Shown here: piece by piece, positions 35,701 through 44,332 of the stretch
Numbering within the stretch: the stretch's first letter is position 1
Layout: every line of letters starts with the position of its first letter
Source: Enoplolaimus lenunculus
Lineage: Eukaryota > Nematoda > Enoplea > Enoplida > Thoracostomopsidae
Assembly (NCBI GenBank): GCA_030248215.1
Contig: JASANG010001354.1
Coordinates: 248,001 to 312,000, forward strand
Length of the DNA: 64,000 nt
Direction: 5' to 3'
Position numbers and translations under genes: made by a program
Notes under the pieces: model-generated
Database searches by the model: none
Seen by the model: the letters and a program-made list of their open reading frames with translations, nothing else
What the model was told of the DNA's origin: nothing

Positions 35701-36769
35701 TTTGTTGGTGTATAACACTATATTTGGAAGGGTTTTTGGATAAGTAAGAAACGCATCAGTATATCGCTCAAAACTTTGTATACTTGTAAATTATATACGT
35801 AGTACGATACTCGCTAGTAATTAGCATATTAACTATTCCAATTATAGCATTTGAACAGGTGTTAATAAGTTAAGTGGAATCGAGGTTCGCTCAGTACGTG
35901 TGCCCCACTATTACTGATCGGATTGATGATATCGGAAATTGAACGTTTAACTATTTTAACTACCTAGTTTCAATTTTTTAAACTGTCGACAAGTGATTTT
36001 TTTATTATTTACATACTGTTTTGTGTTTCATTAGCTGTGAACAGTTGGTTGGTTAATTCGGCATCATACGATTATTAATGTACTGGATGTATCGTCAAAG
36101 GTTTGTCGTTTAGATTTTGTATGTTTGTTTACATTCTAGACGTCAACCTCAAATATGACGCCGTTGCCTGCGCCAGACGACTTATTTTCGGCTCATAATT
36201 TTGATGTTGATATTGATTTAGGATTTGTTGCGCCAGGTATGTTTTAGTATTTTGATGTTCGCAAAACTGTTTTACTTAAATTTTCAGCATTGCGGTTGTG
36301 AGAAAAAATACAATAAATATATCGTAATTAATATTGGATCAATGAAACATAAGACATTATATGAGAACCATTCCACTTTACAACGTTAGGATGAACTGGG
36401 ATTCCGCCTGCGCACTAAACATAGATAGTTTTAGGTACAAAGTTATACGCTTTGATTATAATTAGAAGAGTCTCTAATTTTTGTTGAGAACAATATATAC
36501 AGCTTTTATGTAGTAGTTTGCATTACTAAACGCTAACTTTTGTATTCTTTTTGAATCCTGAGATCCGCCGAAATTAGGCTAAACTTTACATATCGCCGGC
36601 TGCATGTAATAATTTTTCTGATTATCGTTAGAGTACCAACAAATTTCAATTTGACTGTTTAGATGGCCGACTAGCAGTTACACCCAAGCCCGTTGGACCT
36701 CCGAAAACGGCAGGAGTGCGAAGGTCGTTGAATTTAAACGAGTACAAACGAAAGAAGGGATTGATTTGA
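15862..36769 (+). CDS. RTF1: RTF1, Paf1-complex subunit (21 exons, 881 aa)
   Basis: Known role: RTF1 works with the Paf1 complex on elongating RNA polymerase II, and its Plus3 domain binds phosphorylated Spt5. Exons (all phases agree): 15862-15924, 16132-16230, 16606-16702, 17248-17530, 17983-18044, 19544-19795, 20473-20770, 21143-21232, 21778-21871, 22133-22202, 22569-22681, 22927-23022, 23219-23296, 23396-23449, 23496-23617, 24046-24094, 24748-24888, 25370-25415, 33424-33758, 36140-36236, 36663-36769. The sum is 2646 nt including TGA. The start is the ATG at 15862, beginning [14 protein letters not shown]. It ends [16 protein letters not shown], matching the vertebrate RTF1 C-terminus. Longer than human RTF1 (about 710 aa), mainly through low-complexity acidic and serine-rich stretches. 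All introns are GT-AG except intron 12 (GC-AG). Intron 18 is 8.0 kb and full of mobile DNA. Confidence 0.93.
16419..16495 (+). repeat. Dispersed repeat, family I, in RTF1 intron 2
   Basis: CTCGGGGCCAGGATTATTTT and then GAACACGTAAAGATAACAAT match the copy at 4152-4285. Confidence 0.45.
16793..17057. mobile_element. hAT-type MITE, family F, in RTF1 intron 3
   Basis: 265 bp bounded by CAGGGTGCGACAGGATAT and ATATCCTGTCGCACCCTG, a perfect 18-bp TIR. Flanks are ATACAAAG (16785-16792) and GTATAAAG (17058-17065), 6 of 8 identical, consistent with a decayed hAT duplication. No ORF. The ends resemble family E (CAGGGTGCAACCGG). Confidence 0.72.
17611..17864. mobile_element. hAT MITE, family C, copy 2, left end missing
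   Basis: From GTGTGTCTGATCAG to TATCGGCACATCCCTA it follows the copies at 6952 and 26181; about 100 bp at the left including that TIR is absent. TGTACAGCA stands on both sides (17606-17613 region and about 17869-17877), which may be a vestige of the duplication. In RTF1 intron 4. Confidence 0.65.
18432..18785. mobile_element. MITE related to family E, in RTF1 intron 5
   Basis: Left CAGTAGGGTTCAACTGGATA and right CCGGTTGGGCCCTACTG form a TIR of about 17 bp with mismatches. CCGGAGCCGAAT / CTCGGAGCCGGA words lie just inside. No clear flank duplication and no ORF. Confidence 0.5.
18980..19450 (-). repeat. Family D repeat (inverted copy), in RTF1 intron 5
   Basis: Reverse complement of the repeat core at 34100-34900: TCGGTTTTAGAGGTTTATAA, CAGATTTCTCGCGCC, AGTCCTAATTTAGGCTTAGC. 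Two partial monomers are visible, split by a long (AT)n tract at 19119-19194. Confidence 0.6.
19119..19194. repeat. (AT)n microsatellite
   Basis: About 76 bp of uninterrupted AT dinucleotide inside a family D repeat in RTF1 intron 5. Confidence 0.97.
20163..20254. repeat. (AT)n microsatellite
   Basis: About 90 bp of nearly pure AT dinucleotide in RTF1 intron 6. Confidence 0.97.
21143..23296 (+). CDS. RTF1: RTF1 exons 8-13: Plus3 domain
   Basis: Residues about 385-565. The Plus3 domain starts [19 protein letters not shown], with the basic positions that name the domain. It continues [16 protein letters not shown], then the [20 protein letters not shown] strand pair, then [25 protein letters not shown]. 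It ends at [30 protein letters not shown], followed by [12 protein letters not shown]. The join DIEQ|MVREK requires the donor CAG|GCAAGG at 23022/23023, a GC-AG intron. The peptide across it matches vertebrate DIEQIVKEKERFRK. Confidence 0.93.
23023..23218 (+). other. RTF1 intron 12, GC-AG type
   Basis: Donor CAG|GCAAGG and acceptor CGTTCCAG|ATG. Other junctions of the gene are GT-AG. Using the next GT downstream would break the conserved peptide, so the GC donor is required by the protein homology. Confidence 0.8.
23396..36769 (+). CDS. RTF1: RTF1 exons 14-21: coiled-coil and C-terminal region
   Basis: Exon 15 encodes [20 protein letters not shown] (family LNELEERAEALDRQRTKNI), exon 16 [10 protein letters not shown], and exon 17 [18 protein letters not shown] (family DPFTRRQCKPTIVSNSR). 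Exon 19 (112 codons, threonine/asparagine/alanine-rich) has no clear counterpart in vertebrates. Exon 20 gives [15 protein letters not shown], the DLFxVHDFDVxIDL motif used in Paf1-complex contact, and exon 21 the conserved C-terminus. A possible AATAAA lies about 1 kb past the stop at 37742. A short MITE sits at 36909-37054 in the presumed 3' UTR. Confidence 0.88.
26181..26588. mobile_element. hAT MITE, family C, copy 3 (best bounded)
   Basis: TAGGGATGTGCCGATTAATC at the left and TATCGGCACATCCCAA at the right bound 408 bp. The 8-bp flanks CCTTTGAC (26173-26180) and CCTATGAC (26589-26596) match 7 of 8, the size used by hAT transposases. In RTF1 intron 18. No ORF. Confidence 0.8.
27262..27560. 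repeat. 128-bp tandem repeat, about 2.3 units
   Basis: CGAAACTTTGCAGTG and its variant recur at 27289, 27417 and 27545, exactly 128 bp apart, embedded in GTGGCACATATGTTGTGAG and GCGGCCATAA words. Units differ by several substitutions. In RTF1 intron 18. Confidence 0.85.
28382..28594 (+). CDS. Kinase-N-lobe-like exon inside RTF1 intron 18
   Basis: A 71-codon open exon between a TTTGGTATAG acceptor and a GGC|GTAAGC donor, phase 0 at both ends. The translation has [20 protein letters not shown], then KRR, then a later [10 protein letters not shown]. The order recalls protein-kinase subdomains I-III (glycine loop, VAIK lysine, helix C glutamate), with a weak likeness to CDK20-type kinases. The phase does not fit RTF1 intron 18 (phase 1), so it is not an RTF1 exon. 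No partner exon with kinase motifs was found nearby. It may be a nested gene, or a gene fragment carried by a transposon. Confidence 0.4.
29271..32550. mobile_element. Element G: 3.28-kb TIR element, TAA duplication, PIF/Harbinger-like ends
   Basis: The first 60 bp (TGCGTCGTCCACAATATTTC...) are repeated perfectly inverted at 32491-32550. TAA stands at 29268-29270 and 32551-32553. Inside each end, for about 300 bp, a word like AGACAACTGCC recurs in both orientations (ATAGACAATGGC, GGCAACCGTCTA, CGACAGTTGCTG, GGCAGCTGTCTA). The centre has no recognisable transposase and holds a small tandem duplication at 31286-31462. Termini and duplication match element B at 38728. TAA/TTA 3-bp duplications are typical of PIF/Harbinger elements. 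It lies wholly in RTF1 intron 18. Confidence 0.78.
31286..31462. repeat. Tandem duplication of about 86-91 bp in element G
   Basis: TGCGTTTGAGTTTTACAAAG begins at 31286 and again at 31372. Each is followed by CGCATCCCCATTATAAATGC and a word ending AAGCAAATGCTTATA. The copies differ by a few bases. Confidence 0.85.
32607..32677 (+). pseudogene. tRNA-like relic / SINE head, copy 1
   Basis: The acceptor stem pairs over all seven positions (GACCGCG with CGTGGTC), the D arm is present, and the anticodon arm has one mismatch. The loop CTCGAGC would give anticodon CGA. The T stem has two mismatches around TTCGATT. A serine tRNA would need a long variable arm, which is missing. A second diverged copy on the minus strand at 51181-51250 shares the D arm, CTTGGCTCGAGCGCAA and the T loop, so this is a dispersed tRNA-derived repeat rather than a working gene. 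Confidence 0.6.
33955..34915 (+). repeat. Family D repeat, copy 1, with internal tandem units
   Basis: Starts TTGAGCGAAGCTCGGAGTTT and ends GAGCTTCGCTGAATAAATG, so the tips are inverted relative to each other. The left part has TGTCCGTCCG and TTGAACCGATTTTGATAA words. The core is about four units of roughly 150 bp, each with TTACAAACCTCCAAAACCGA, TAGTTAGCTAAT, AATTTGCATATTAGC and GGTGCGATGAATCTGAAT. A family E MITE end interrupts it at 34528-34620. In RTF1 intron 19. Confidence 0.75.
34528..34620. repeat. Family E MITE fragment inside family D
   Basis: CAGGGTGCAACCGGAATTCC and further CCGGTTCCGG words match the left end of family E. No right end is found before family D resumes. Confidence 0.6.
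35097..35905 (+). repeat. Family D repeat, copy 2
   Basis: TTTTTGAGCGAAGC, TTCGGAGTCTTACGAAGCG, CGTCTGTCCGTGCC and CTGAACCGATTTCGATAAGC parallel copy 1. It ends at GAGGTTCGCTCAGTACGTGT followed by CCCCACTATTACTG, paralleling CCCACTACGACTG after copy 1. More diverged than copy 1. Confidence 0.65.
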
Positions 36770-36908
36770 AATGCGCTCCGAACCTGTGAAACGAAGTGAG
36801 AACCTCGCGCTGATATTAGTAAATTACTTCAGTCGTCGGTACCGAAGGTCTGTGTCAATGTTGACCAGATTTTCACGATTTTGTGTTTGTATGAATGATA
36901 GTTGTTAT

Positions 36909-37054
36909 GGGCCCATGTTAATTTTACAGCGGACCTACTGGCAGACGTGGATAGCTAGGGACTTGGAGACTTTGAGGTTCAGGTTTTTGTTTACGCTTAG
37001 GTTTAAGTAGACTTGGAGCTAGTGGGCAGGCCCTTATTGGTATTAACATGGGGC
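36909..37054. mobile_element. Short MITE-like unit with degenerate TTAGGC core, family H
   Basis: GGGCCCATGTTAAT at the left and ATTAACATGGGGC at the right are inverted. Between them lie TTCAGG, TTACGC, TTAGG and TTAAG hexamer-like words. Related ends with similar interiors occur near 48818 and 57402. In the presumed 3' UTR of RTF1. Confidence 0.5.
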
Positions 37055-38501
37055 ATTGTCTCTGGAACAAATTGTGGAAAATCTCTTACTCGTATCGGCC
37101 TTTGAACAGCAAAATTGTTTCGATCTGAAGCTTTCAATGAAATATTCTAAAAGGACTTGTTTAGCGAAATAGTTTTAGTTTTAAGCTATGTATTTTATCA
37201 CGTCATTAAAGGATGTTTTTTATTTCAGATTGTATTGCTCTTAGTATCACGGCAGTTATGAATCTTAAAGATCTCAGTGGTATAAAACAAAAGTTTTTTC
37301 GGAATCTAAAAATTCAGCAACACATGCCTTGTTGACGTATTTTCATAGTGTGTGCGTGCGGTGTGCTCTAGTTACTTTATTTATATCCCCGATGTGCAAG
37401 TGCATTTTTTGCATCTTTAGGTGGAATCTTCTGTTTCAAGCATTAAGCTCAAAAACGTCGTATTAACACTTTAAGCAACACAAAATATATAAATAGTCTG
37501 GTATCATTTTAAGTATACTTTAGGATTTTTTACCTTGATGTTTAGGGTCTAAAATTTGCGTTTTAATTGGGTTTTGTGCAAGGATAAGCCTATGTTACAA
37601 CGCAACTAAGTTTTTAGTTTTGATTTTGGCCAACATAAGCTTTTTTATTTAAAATATAGTTTTGTTTGAGTACAAGAATTTTTCGTAGCACGGCCCTTGT
37701 AACCGTGTTTCTGTGAATTACTAAATAATGTATATTTTAGCAATAAATAATAGAAATTGCTGTATAGCGAGCAAATATATGAACCGCATTTATGATTTTA
37801 CCCCATAACTTGACACCAGGACAAATGTTTTTTACGATTTGCAATGGTCAATCCAGGTGGAACAACGCCAGAATACATAAAACACAAGGGTGTAAACGGA
37901 TAGTAAAAATAATTGGAAACTATAGATATTTCAGTATATTGTAAATCTTTCTGAGATGTTTTATTATTTTGCCATCACAATTGAACAACTAAGTTTTAAA
38001 CAGGAACATTTTAAATTACAAATAAGTGAAAAAGTTATCTCTAACACATTTGCGTAGTGGCAAGGGAAAACTACAAAATTGCCGGAATTCATACGTTTAG
38101 ATATTCTAATAGTAGGAAATTCAAATGCCTAAATTTTCGTGGTTTGGTTTTACTTTTCTCGTCTTCTAAACTAAACTTACGCTTCAGAATCTCGATTACA
38201 CTGCTAATTTTCCATATCAACCAAAAATCGTATACATAGGCATGAATTTTCGGCCTTTCCCGTTTAGCGAACCGAACCACACATCCCAATTTTCCAACCA
38301 GGCCAACGAAAAGGTTCGTTTCCTACTTTAGACCTAGTGAAAACCTATACGTTTAACTTTTCTATTTTTCCTGGGTTTCCAAACCTCGCCTACATCTCTA
38401 ACTTTTCCTACCTATTCTAGTGACCCGAATAAGTGGGAGTTGGTAATAAGGGGGGTCCCCATTTTTAGTCGCAATCAATAGTAAGAGTCCGTAAGTGGAT
38501 A

Positions 38502-41039
38502 CTGTAGTGACCCGAATAAGAGGGGTGTTCCCATTTTGAGTCCCAATCAATAGGAGTCCTTATCCCTAATAAGAGTCCGCAAAGCGGATAGAGTCCCTAA
38601 ACCCAAATTAGAGACCATAAATGTCAATTAGTGCTAATTGTAGCGCATAAATGACTCCACGACGAAATAATTTGAGTTCGAAACATTAAAGCGTACTCAA
38701 AGTTTGAAAGTACATTCTTAAGTATAATGCGTCATCCATTTTAATGTGTGCCCGCCGTGTGGAAAATTGACGCAACCATTTCCAAGTACGGTTTTGAAAA
38801 ACGCTTCAAAAAGGAAATGGAATTTCCAACCTGTTTCAATTTCCCACAGTTATCGATTTTTCAAACTCAAGTAGTTAATTGATAGCATTATTTGATCTTC
38901 AATTTACCACTAGCGATTTTTTAAACAAGGGCAATGGGAAATTGCGCCATTTTCCAAATTCAATTTCCGCTTTGCCTTGACACTTCAATTACCAAAGTGG
39001 AAATTGAAAGAGAAGCATAACGTTTACCAATTTATTGATATTGTCCCACTTATCGAAAATTGAATTTACAGTTTACAATTTCACTTGTGATATTGTCCCC
39101 AAAAAGGATGAAATTTTACAACTCAAAGTTCAAATAGAAGGTTAGGATGAGAGTTTCTAGAAATGATGTTTGATGGGCCACCCAAGTCGCAAGATTGAAG
39201 TTGTGCGATTGAAATTGTGAATATCTTGACGTTAGTGGTCATTCGACGCTTGGGGTCAAGTTTCTTGTGCTACCAGTTTTACTGAGGTTGGGTTTAAAAT
39301 TGGAACAGCAATTTTTTGCGCACACTGGAGTTACTTTTTATGGAGTACGACGGTATATTGATTCAAGGATTGGTGATTGCAATTGGTATCCACCACAAAC
39401 TGAAACCGCATATAGTCACGTTGAACTTACTATGTCCGAACGTGTCTACGATCTAATTAAGGATATAGTCGAAACGAGCGAAGATTTATTAGTGTTAATA
39501 GTTTTGCATAATTTAGCAATAATTATCTGTTTAGCTCGTTTCGATTGACTTGTGTCACTTTCCAAAAAATCAACATAAAACCAAACAACTTAACAACATG
39601 TTGCAGATATTGGCTAAGATTAACTAATTAGCCATCATTTTTACTACCTAATTTCACCCCACCTTTGGCTCCGGTATTTTTTACCTCCGGTTGCACCCTG
39701 CTACGTAAATGTATACCAGACAGACTTCACAGGCGTTTACAGAACTAAGAACCATGATCGAGAATTGGGCTCAATTACTTCAGACATCACGCCCCCTAAA
39801 CGTCAGCCACTTTTTCCTATACTTAGTGCTTCTTAGGCTAAGGTTTAGACTTAGGGCTACGGTTACCGCCCCTGGATTGTTTTTTCCGGAAAAAATTATG
39901 ACCGGAAAAAATGGAAAAAACTCATTCCTTGTCTGAGTGATCGGTTATCCCACCCTTATCCAGCGTTTGCCCAAAAATGCTTGCATTTTGAAGCTTTTTG
40001 CATATTTGAGCTGTTTTGGCGTGGAATAATAGGAGGCCATTAGAGGTTGAAGCTAGAAAAAGTTTTGCATCAACTTTTTTGGCCGGCCCCACTGTGGACG
40101 AAACCTGGTGAGCGAACCGAAACAGATGTATATGTAGTTTTGCATTAAATCTCGTGGCAAAACTTCAATTCTGAAGTCCATTCACAAATGTTGCAATTTT
40201 CGCTCTTTTCGGACGTATTATGTGTCCTGGTGAACATATACACACGGTCACAACAATCCTGTACAGCCCTGTTCCATACATTGGCCAAAATTATAGACAT
40301 CATTAAAAGAATTGCGTGTTTGTAACAAATATTCCTATCTGGTGCATAGATCTTTCTTTCACTTCCGACGTCGAAAACGCCTGCCGTCCTAGTTGAAAGC
40401 GAATTATTGCACCGATTAGGTCAAAGGTCATGTACCTACCGCAGTGTTTCCGCTTTTATGATTTTTTCAATTTCCCACTGCCCTGCTGATTTTCCACTAC
40501 CGTGAGGGAAATTGAAACTGAAATTTGGGTGCCCATTTCCCACTGCAGTTTTGGTGACTTTTCAATTTCCTTTTCGACAGCAAATTTAGCTTATCAATTT
40601 CCTATTTTAAAAATGTCTCAATTTCCTACTGCTGTCCTATTTAAATTCCCTATTGGGAAATCGACACTCAAAATATCATTTCAATTTACTTGTACGGTTT
40701 GTAAATTGTCTCAATTTCCCACTAGACCAATTTTTTCAAATTAAATTTCCTTCTTGAAGCGTTTTTCAAAACCGTACTTGGAAATGGTTGCGTCAATTTT
40801 CCACACGGCGGGCACACGATAAAATGGATGACGCATAACCTTGCATTATTGCTCAAGCTATTGAAGACAAACAAACGTTTAATTCAACGGATAGTTGCAA
40901 TACCGGAAATATATCAGTAACGAAGGGTGACAGAGGGCGGGTTGAAAATAAATAACAGTCCATAACCGAATAACAGAGGGCGTACCCTCTGGAGAGGCGA
41001 AATAAAAATCAGTCCCACCTCTTATTCTGGTCACTACAG
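38502..41039. mobile_element. MITE A2, inserted into A1
   Basis: CTGTAGTGACCCGAATAAG at 38502 and its near-exact inverse ending at 41039, with TA at 38500-38501 and 41040-41041. Removing it rejoins A1 as GTGGA|TA|GAGTTCC, which is what other copies show (GCGGATAGAGTCC). With element B removed, A2 is about 427 bp. Confidence 0.85.
38728..40835. mobile_element. Element B: 2.1-kb TIR element, TAA duplication, inside A2
   Basis: TIRs of about 85 bp begin TGCGTCATCCATTTTA and differ by only a few bases. TAA stands at 38725-38727 and 40836-40838. Excision restores the A-family word AGTATAACCTTGCATTAT seen in the intact copy at 57797. Each end is followed by about 300 bp with repeated CAATTTCC(CACTG) words in both orientations. 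The interior has a 93-codon open frame (39267-39548) without a recognised domain, and no transposase. Shares tips and duplication with element G. Confidence 0.82.
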
Positions 41040-41356
41040 TAGAGTTCCTAAACCCTAATTAGAGTCCACAAATGTCAATTATCCCTAATAGCGCAATGAC
41101 TCCAGGTTCAAATAAAGTTGAGTTCGAAACTTTAAAGCATACTTAAGTTTGAAGGTACATTCCTAAGCATAAACTTTTGTTACAGCTCAAGCTTTTGATT
41201 CAAGACCAATAAACGATTAATTTAAAGGTTAGTTGCAAAACAGGATATGTCAGTAACGAAGGGCGGCGGAGGGGGGATTAAAAATAACAGTCCGTAACCG
41301 AATAACAGGGGGTACCTTCTAGAGAGGCCAAATAAATATCAATCCCCTGCTTTTAT

Positions 41357-41668
41357 TCAGGTCACTACAGTACCAAAAGGAAAATCACACATCAGGGCGC
41401 AACCGGTTAAGTACGCCAGCTTGTCACCAGCAGCGAGATGCAAGACATCTCGTTGATACCGACAATTGACACCTCGATTCGTCGTCGACCACGACCACAT
41501 CTTGTCCCTCCGTTTGGTTGGCATTGATAACTTAAATTGTTGAGTTGACGAGTTGCCGGGCTCGACCAGACATTGGGCTAAGAGCTGTCGGTCGACAAGA
41601 TGAATTGACGTGTGACCTTTATTTCCGCCTGATTTATCTACACCTGAATGCTGTACGCATTTTATCAT
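41357..41668 (-). other. 103-codon open frame of uncertain status
   Basis: Open on the minus strand directly right of MITE A1 and downstream of the Ly6-like exon. No family resemblance, no signal peptide. It may be chance or part of a 3' untranslated region. Confidence 0.2.
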
Positions 41669-41996
41669 GACTATTTGCTGTAGTTAAATTCAGAAGTGAT
41701 ATGTTTCTGAAAAGTGGAGCTTTGTTTCGGCTGAATATGTGCAGATTTTTCTCAACACCGATTAATCATTCGACGTGAAAACTTTCGCATTTTATCATAT
41801 ACCCATCGTTTCGAACGAATTGCAAAGAACACATCACCCTCCTCAATGCAAATAGTTTTTTCTGGCACTATAGTTGTAGTCTAGTTTTTGGCCTTATGCT
41901 ACTCACAATTTCCAACGCCTATTAGATCCCATCTGCAAAATAATTTTATGTTGAGCAAATAATACTGCGCCTAGGCCGCAACCCGGAAGTAGTTAA

Positions 41997-42308
41997 TTAA
42001 ACCATAAACACCTGGATTGTCGTCAGTGTCAGTAGGCATGCAACAAGTGCAACAGTATAGCACAACGCAGTTGGAAGCGAACATCCGGCTCGTGTGTTGC
42101 GGCGATTGCCAGCGTTACACAAATTGCTACGGCATGCACAAAATTGAATGTCACCTTCAAGCGTATGACCTCGGCCTTGGATGAATAGCCGAGAATAGCG
42201 CAAATTGGCACAGTTGTTCGGTTGTCGTGCTAAGGATTCAACTAGACTTCGGTTAAACCACGATAGATCACTGGCGCAGCCGCGATAGAACAAGTCAACA
42301 CTTGCACC
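41997..42308 (-). CDS. Ly6/Quiver-like GPI-anchored protein, last exon
   Basis: The exon opens after a TCTCACAG acceptor at 42309-42316 and ends at the TAA at 41997. It encodes VDLFYRGCASDL, then NNCANLR, then DIQFCACRSNLCN, the closing CxC...xLCN signature of the Ly6/uPAR/Quiver (Sleepless) three-finger fold. About 24 further residues lead to a hydrophobic C-terminus (ALCYTVALVACLLTLTTIQV) that fits a GPI-attachment signal. Family members are small extracellular, membrane-anchored proteins, many of them modulators of channels or receptors. The upstream exon or exons with the signal peptide and first cysteines were not found with confidence. Confidence 0.68.
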   Translation of the reverse strand, partial: GASVDLFYRGCASDLSWFNRSLVESLARQPNNCANLRYSRLFIQGRGHTLEGDIQFCACRSNLCNAGNRRNTRAGCSLPTALCYTVALVACLLTLTTIQVFMV

Positions 42309-43053
42309 TGTGAGATAAAAATATAGCGATATATAATGAATTCACATTTTCCCTTCAACTCAAGGGGAAAATTTTAATCGATACCATAATATGCATAAAC
42401 TATTTGATATATACTGCTTGTAATAACATTTCGTCTATTTTCTCGAATGTTTCTTTTCAGCTCTCATGCAAGCGCATGCTGGCTGCACTAATTCCACACA
42501 ACGGCATTTGGCTATTCGTTGCAAGGTCTTCTGTGTTTACTTAGCTTTTAATAAACAATTGGGATAAACCTGGCCTGGAAAAGACGGTTGGAACAACGGA
42601 TATTTCTGAAGTTTTTGTGTTACAAGTTAGCAAATTTCAGATGGGTTGTTCTTACCCATACCATTACGGTAAACGTACAGCTTGGTCGCAAGTGTTCTAG
42701 CGCCCCTGAGCTCGTAAAATCAATTGGGGGCACTTTGATAAGTTTGTTGGGTCTTTCATTGATGGGACTGTGATTGATGTCTTGGATAAACATTAACTGA
42801 TGTAATAAAGTTTATATTGAGTATGTCAGCCAGCAGGTTGGAACCGGAGGTCTAATTCAAGCCCTGCTTTCGGCATGGAAATAAATGCCGGTGCAAACAC
42901 TGTGCAGTGCATTCAATGTTGAAAAGAGTAACAAACATTAATTTCAGATATACCGTCAACCATTTTTACAATTTCAAGTTATGGAAAAGGGACCCTTGGT
43001 CCACCGGTATATTCTGCATGTTCTTACAACACTTTACTTATGATATACACTTT

Positions 43054-43134
43054 ACGCAACAGAACATATATATATACAGGGTGTTTCAGAAGTACGCAAC
43101 AGAACACATATATATATACAGGGTGTTTCAGAAG
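43054..43134. repeat. 40/41-bp tandem duplication of mariner end plus flank
   Basis: ACGCAACAGAACATATATAT followed by ACAGGGTGTTTCAGAAGT appears at 43054 and again at 43094. The second copy runs into the mariner element. The first copy is a truncated transposon tip. Confidence 0.85.
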
Positions 43135-44332
43135 TAACTACCCAAACTTTGTCAATCAATATCTTCTGGCGTATTATTTCGCAACTGTTGTTTATCGCTG
43201 TTTTTAATATTTCTGGTTATTATAAATATATACTGTTTATACCATGGATTCTCCACGACGATCTCTCCCTGAAAAAATCTGTGTTGTAAAACTTTACTAT
43301 AAATACGGAAATTATGCCGAAGTCTCACGACAATGGAAAAATCATTTTGACTCAATACCACTTACTCGCAACACGATGGCTGATATTATTTCCCGATTCG
43401 AGGACACTGCGGTATCCAGGAGCCCCAGAAGTCGACTCGAAGGGCTTCCCTCCAGCTGGGTATTCATCATACTTCCGTTTGGCGCCTCTACAAGGAGCTT
43501 AACTTGAAACCCTTTCGGCCCCATCTTATCCATGGACTCTCTGATGATAATTTCGATCGCAGAGTGCAGTTTTGTCAGACATTTGTGGACATGATGGAAA
43601 GGAGTGCGTTGGACCTTGATCGTATTTTGTGGACCAACGAGGCGGTTTTTAAGCTCAATGGTCATGTTAATCGCCATAATTGTGTTTATTGGTCTGAAGA
43701 CAATCCACATGTCACGATTAAAAAAGGTCAACGCCCCTGGAGTCTGTGTCTGGGCTGGAATTTGTTCGCAAGGCATCGTTGGTCCATTCTTTTTGACGGA
43801 AATGTCAATAAAACCAGCTATTTGGAACTTTTATCTGTGAATGTCTACCCGCAAATCGCAAACGAGGACCTTGTTTTCATGCATGACGACCCCCAGCTCA
43901 CTACGCTACCGAAGTCCGCTCTTGGCTGGACGAAAGGTTCCCGAATCGATGGATCGGCCGCAGAGGTGTCATCGAGTGGCCAGCTAGGTCACCAGACTTA
44001 ACTCCTCCTGACTTCTTTCTTTGGGGTGTTGTGAAAGAAGATGTTTATGGAAGTAGGGCGAACGACCCTCAAGAATTGATGGACAGAATAAAATCAGCGT
44101 GTTCTAAAACTCCAGTGGACTTATGCCCCAAAGTTTGCCGATTTGTACCATCTCGACTGGAGAAATGCATTCAGCTTGGCGGTGCACAGACGGAGCTGTT
44201 CCAAGTTCTCGTCGTAATGTTAGTAAACTTTCAATACTTGTCTGTAATTATACAAAAAACAGGCGAGCTACCTCTGCCCACTCAACCGATACATAGCATC
44301 AAACAGCGGGTAGTTACTTCTGAAACACCCGG
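43119..44332 (+). mobile_element. Tc1/mariner-superfamily transposon, 1214 bp, decayed
   Basis: The ends GGGTGTTTCAGAAGTAACTA (43121 on) are perfectly inverted over 23 bp at 44308-44330. TA flanks both sides (43117-43118, 44333-44334). The transposase is in pieces. 43244-43507 carries an HTH region (SLPEKICVVKLYYKYGNYAEV). 43504-44001 carries the catalytic core (HVNRHNCVYWSEDNPH, EDLVFMHDD). 44031 onward continues after WPARSPDLTPPDFFLWGVVKEDVYGSR. Part of the HTH-to-catalytic linker is deleted, several frameshifts exist, and the first catalytic Asp is Asn (WTNEAVF where the family has TDEA). Inserted in a (TA)n tract. Confidence 0.88.

Larger units (their letters stand above)
38415..41370. 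mobile_element. MITE A1, outer element of a three-level nest
   Basis: The outer pieces are 38415-38499 and 41042-41370. Left tip TTCTAGTGACCCGAATAAG (eroded), right tip TTCAGGTCACTACAG. TA stands at 38413-38414 and 41371-41372. With A2 removed it is about 416 bp, the family length. TA duplication and CTGTAGTGACC tips suggest a Tc1/mariner-type MITE. No coding. Confidence 0.8.

Noticed and set aside
39267-39548. 93-codon open frame inside element B as its transposase
   Set aside because: Too short, no DDE or HTH motif; transposase function cannot be supported.
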